DNA from: Betaproteobacteria bacterium
GTDB taxonomy: Bacteria > Pseudomonadota > Gammaproteobacteria > Burkholderiales > Casimicrobiaceae
DNA length: 13,909 nt
Assembly (NCBI GenBank): GCA_005888955.1
Contig: VBCS01000060.1
Coordinates: forward strand, 1-13,909
Reading direction: 5' to 3'
Shown: positions 13,245-13,909 of the stretch, one piece after another
Position numbering within the stretch: the first letter of the stretch is position 1
How the letters are laid out: every line of letters begins with the position of its first letter
Notes under the pieces: model-generated
The model's database searches: none
What the model was told of the DNA's origin: nothing
The model's input: only the letters and a program-made list of their open reading frames with translations
Made by a program: the position numbers and the translations under genes

Positions 13245-13909
13245 GTGCTGGATAGATTCACCGGTATCCTTCTGTTTGCCCTGTTGCCGCTCGCGACCGC
13301 ATCGGCACAGGTGAAGATCGGTCTCATGGTGTCCGCCACTGGACCCACCTCTGCGATCGGCATTCCGCAACGTAACACTGCGGCGCTGCTGCCGACCCGA
13401 ATCGGGGACGCGACCGTCGAATACTTCCAGCTCGAGGACGGCGGCGATACGACCCGGGCCGTGCAGAACGCCAAGAAGCTCATCGGCGAAAACAACGTCG
13501 ACGCGTTGATCGGCCCGTCGACTACGCCCAACGCATTCGCGATACTCGACATCATTGCCGAGGCGAAGGTGCCGCTGCTCGCCACAGTCGGCACGCAGGC
13601 GGTCGTCGAGCCGGTCGACGCCAAGAAGCGCTGGGTATTCAAGACGACGCAAAACGACGATTTGATCGCCGCGGCTCTGCTCAAGCACATGGTGAAGAAC
13701 AACGTGAAAACGGTGGGTTTCATCGGCTTCAACGATCCCTACGGCGAGAACTGGTACAAGGTCTTCGGCACGCTCGCGGAAAAGGCGGGCATTCGCATCA
13801 TCGCCAGCGAGCGCTACGCGCGGGCCGATCAGAGCGTCATGGGGCAGGCACTGAAGCTGATCGCGGCGAAACCGGACGCGATTTTGATCGCCGCCGTCGG
13901 CGGTCCCGC
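13245..13909 (+). CDS. Periplasmic substrate-binding protein of a branched-chain amino acid-type ABC transporter (3' truncated by window edge)
   Basis: Solute-binding component (Leu/Ile/Val-binding, Peripla_BP_6 family) of an ABC importer. The frame starts at GTG 13245, preceded 6 nt away by AGGGAG (13233-13238), and is still open at the right edge after 221 codons. A Sec signal peptide is visible: a hydrophobic core LLFALLPLA and an ASA-Q cleavage site near residue 21. There is no lipobox cysteine. The mature part starts VKIGLMVSATGPTSAIG, the usual opening of this family. It has LEDGGDTTRAVQNAKKLI, then VDALIGPSTTPNAFA and FIGFNDPYGENW, which are typical ligand-cleft regions. In beta- and other proteobacteria such proteins bind many ligands, including aromatic acids and amides, so the substrate is open. 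Permease and ATPase genes would be expected further right. Confidence 0.9.
   Translation, partial: MLDRFTGILLFALLPLATASAQVKIGLMVSATGPTSAIGIPQRNTAALLPTRIGDATVEYFQLEDGGDTTRAVQNAKKLIGENNVDALIGPSTTPNAFAILDIIAEAKVPLLATVGTQAVVEPVDAKKRWVFKTTQNDDLIAAALLKHMVKNNVKTVGFIGFNDPYGENWYKVFGTLAEKAGIRIIASERYARADQSVMGQALKLIAAKPDAILIAAVGGP

Noticed and set aside
1..13909. Mobile elements, CRISPR, tRNA or rRNA genes, or a novel defence or metabolic cassette
   Set aside because: I found no transposase or integrase, no repeat array, no terminal repeats and no RNA gene by eye. The gene set is conserved housekeeping with uniform high-GC coding.

Overview
The window is chromosomal DNA from a GC-rich proteobacterium, most likely a betaproteobacterium. 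This rests on the gene order (recN-nadK divergent from hrcA-hemH-grpE-dnaK-dnaJ), on family-typical N-termini such as those of NadK, HrcA and HemH, and on heat-shock promoters of the sigma-32 (RpoH) type. I see no mobile element, tRNA or rRNA gene, or CRISPR array. The genes are core housekeeping genes, and no new multigene system is evident.

Layout from left to right. First comes the 3' part of a cardiolipin synthase (clsB), then an ATM1-type ABC exporter, then a periplasmic PBP7-type DD-endopeptidase (pbpG), all on +. Next are recN (DNA repair) and nadK (NAD kinase) on -, with a terminator-like hairpin at the end of nadK. A 29-bp divergent gap separates nadK from the + strand series. That series is hrcA, a small NTF2/SnoaL-like gene, hemH (ferrochelatase), grpE, dnaK and dnaJ. 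After dnaJ a periplasmic branched-chain amino acid-type binding protein begins and runs off the right edge.

How they work together. HrcA (repressor), GrpE (nucleotide exchange factor), DnaK (Hsp70) and DnaJ (Hsp40) form the heat-shock block. dnaK has a very good sigma-32 promoter and grpE a weaker candidate. No HrcA operator (CIRCE) is visible here, so HrcA probably acts elsewhere. hrcA, the NTF2-like gene and hemH are packed tightly enough to be one transcription unit.

Two genes are damaged as written. (1) dnaK lacks about 68 bp where the substrate-binding beta domain meets the helical lid. This shifts the frame, ends the protein at 523 residues and leaves the lid-coding part as a separate frame. 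(2) The pbpG frame is interrupted by TAG exactly where the family normally has Trp (TGG), and a Lys/Arg/Ala-rich tail continues in frame for 37 codons up to the recN stop. Either could be real decay, strain variation, or a sequencing or assembly error. These are the most interesting observations. The tandem hairpins between dnaK and dnaJ come next.
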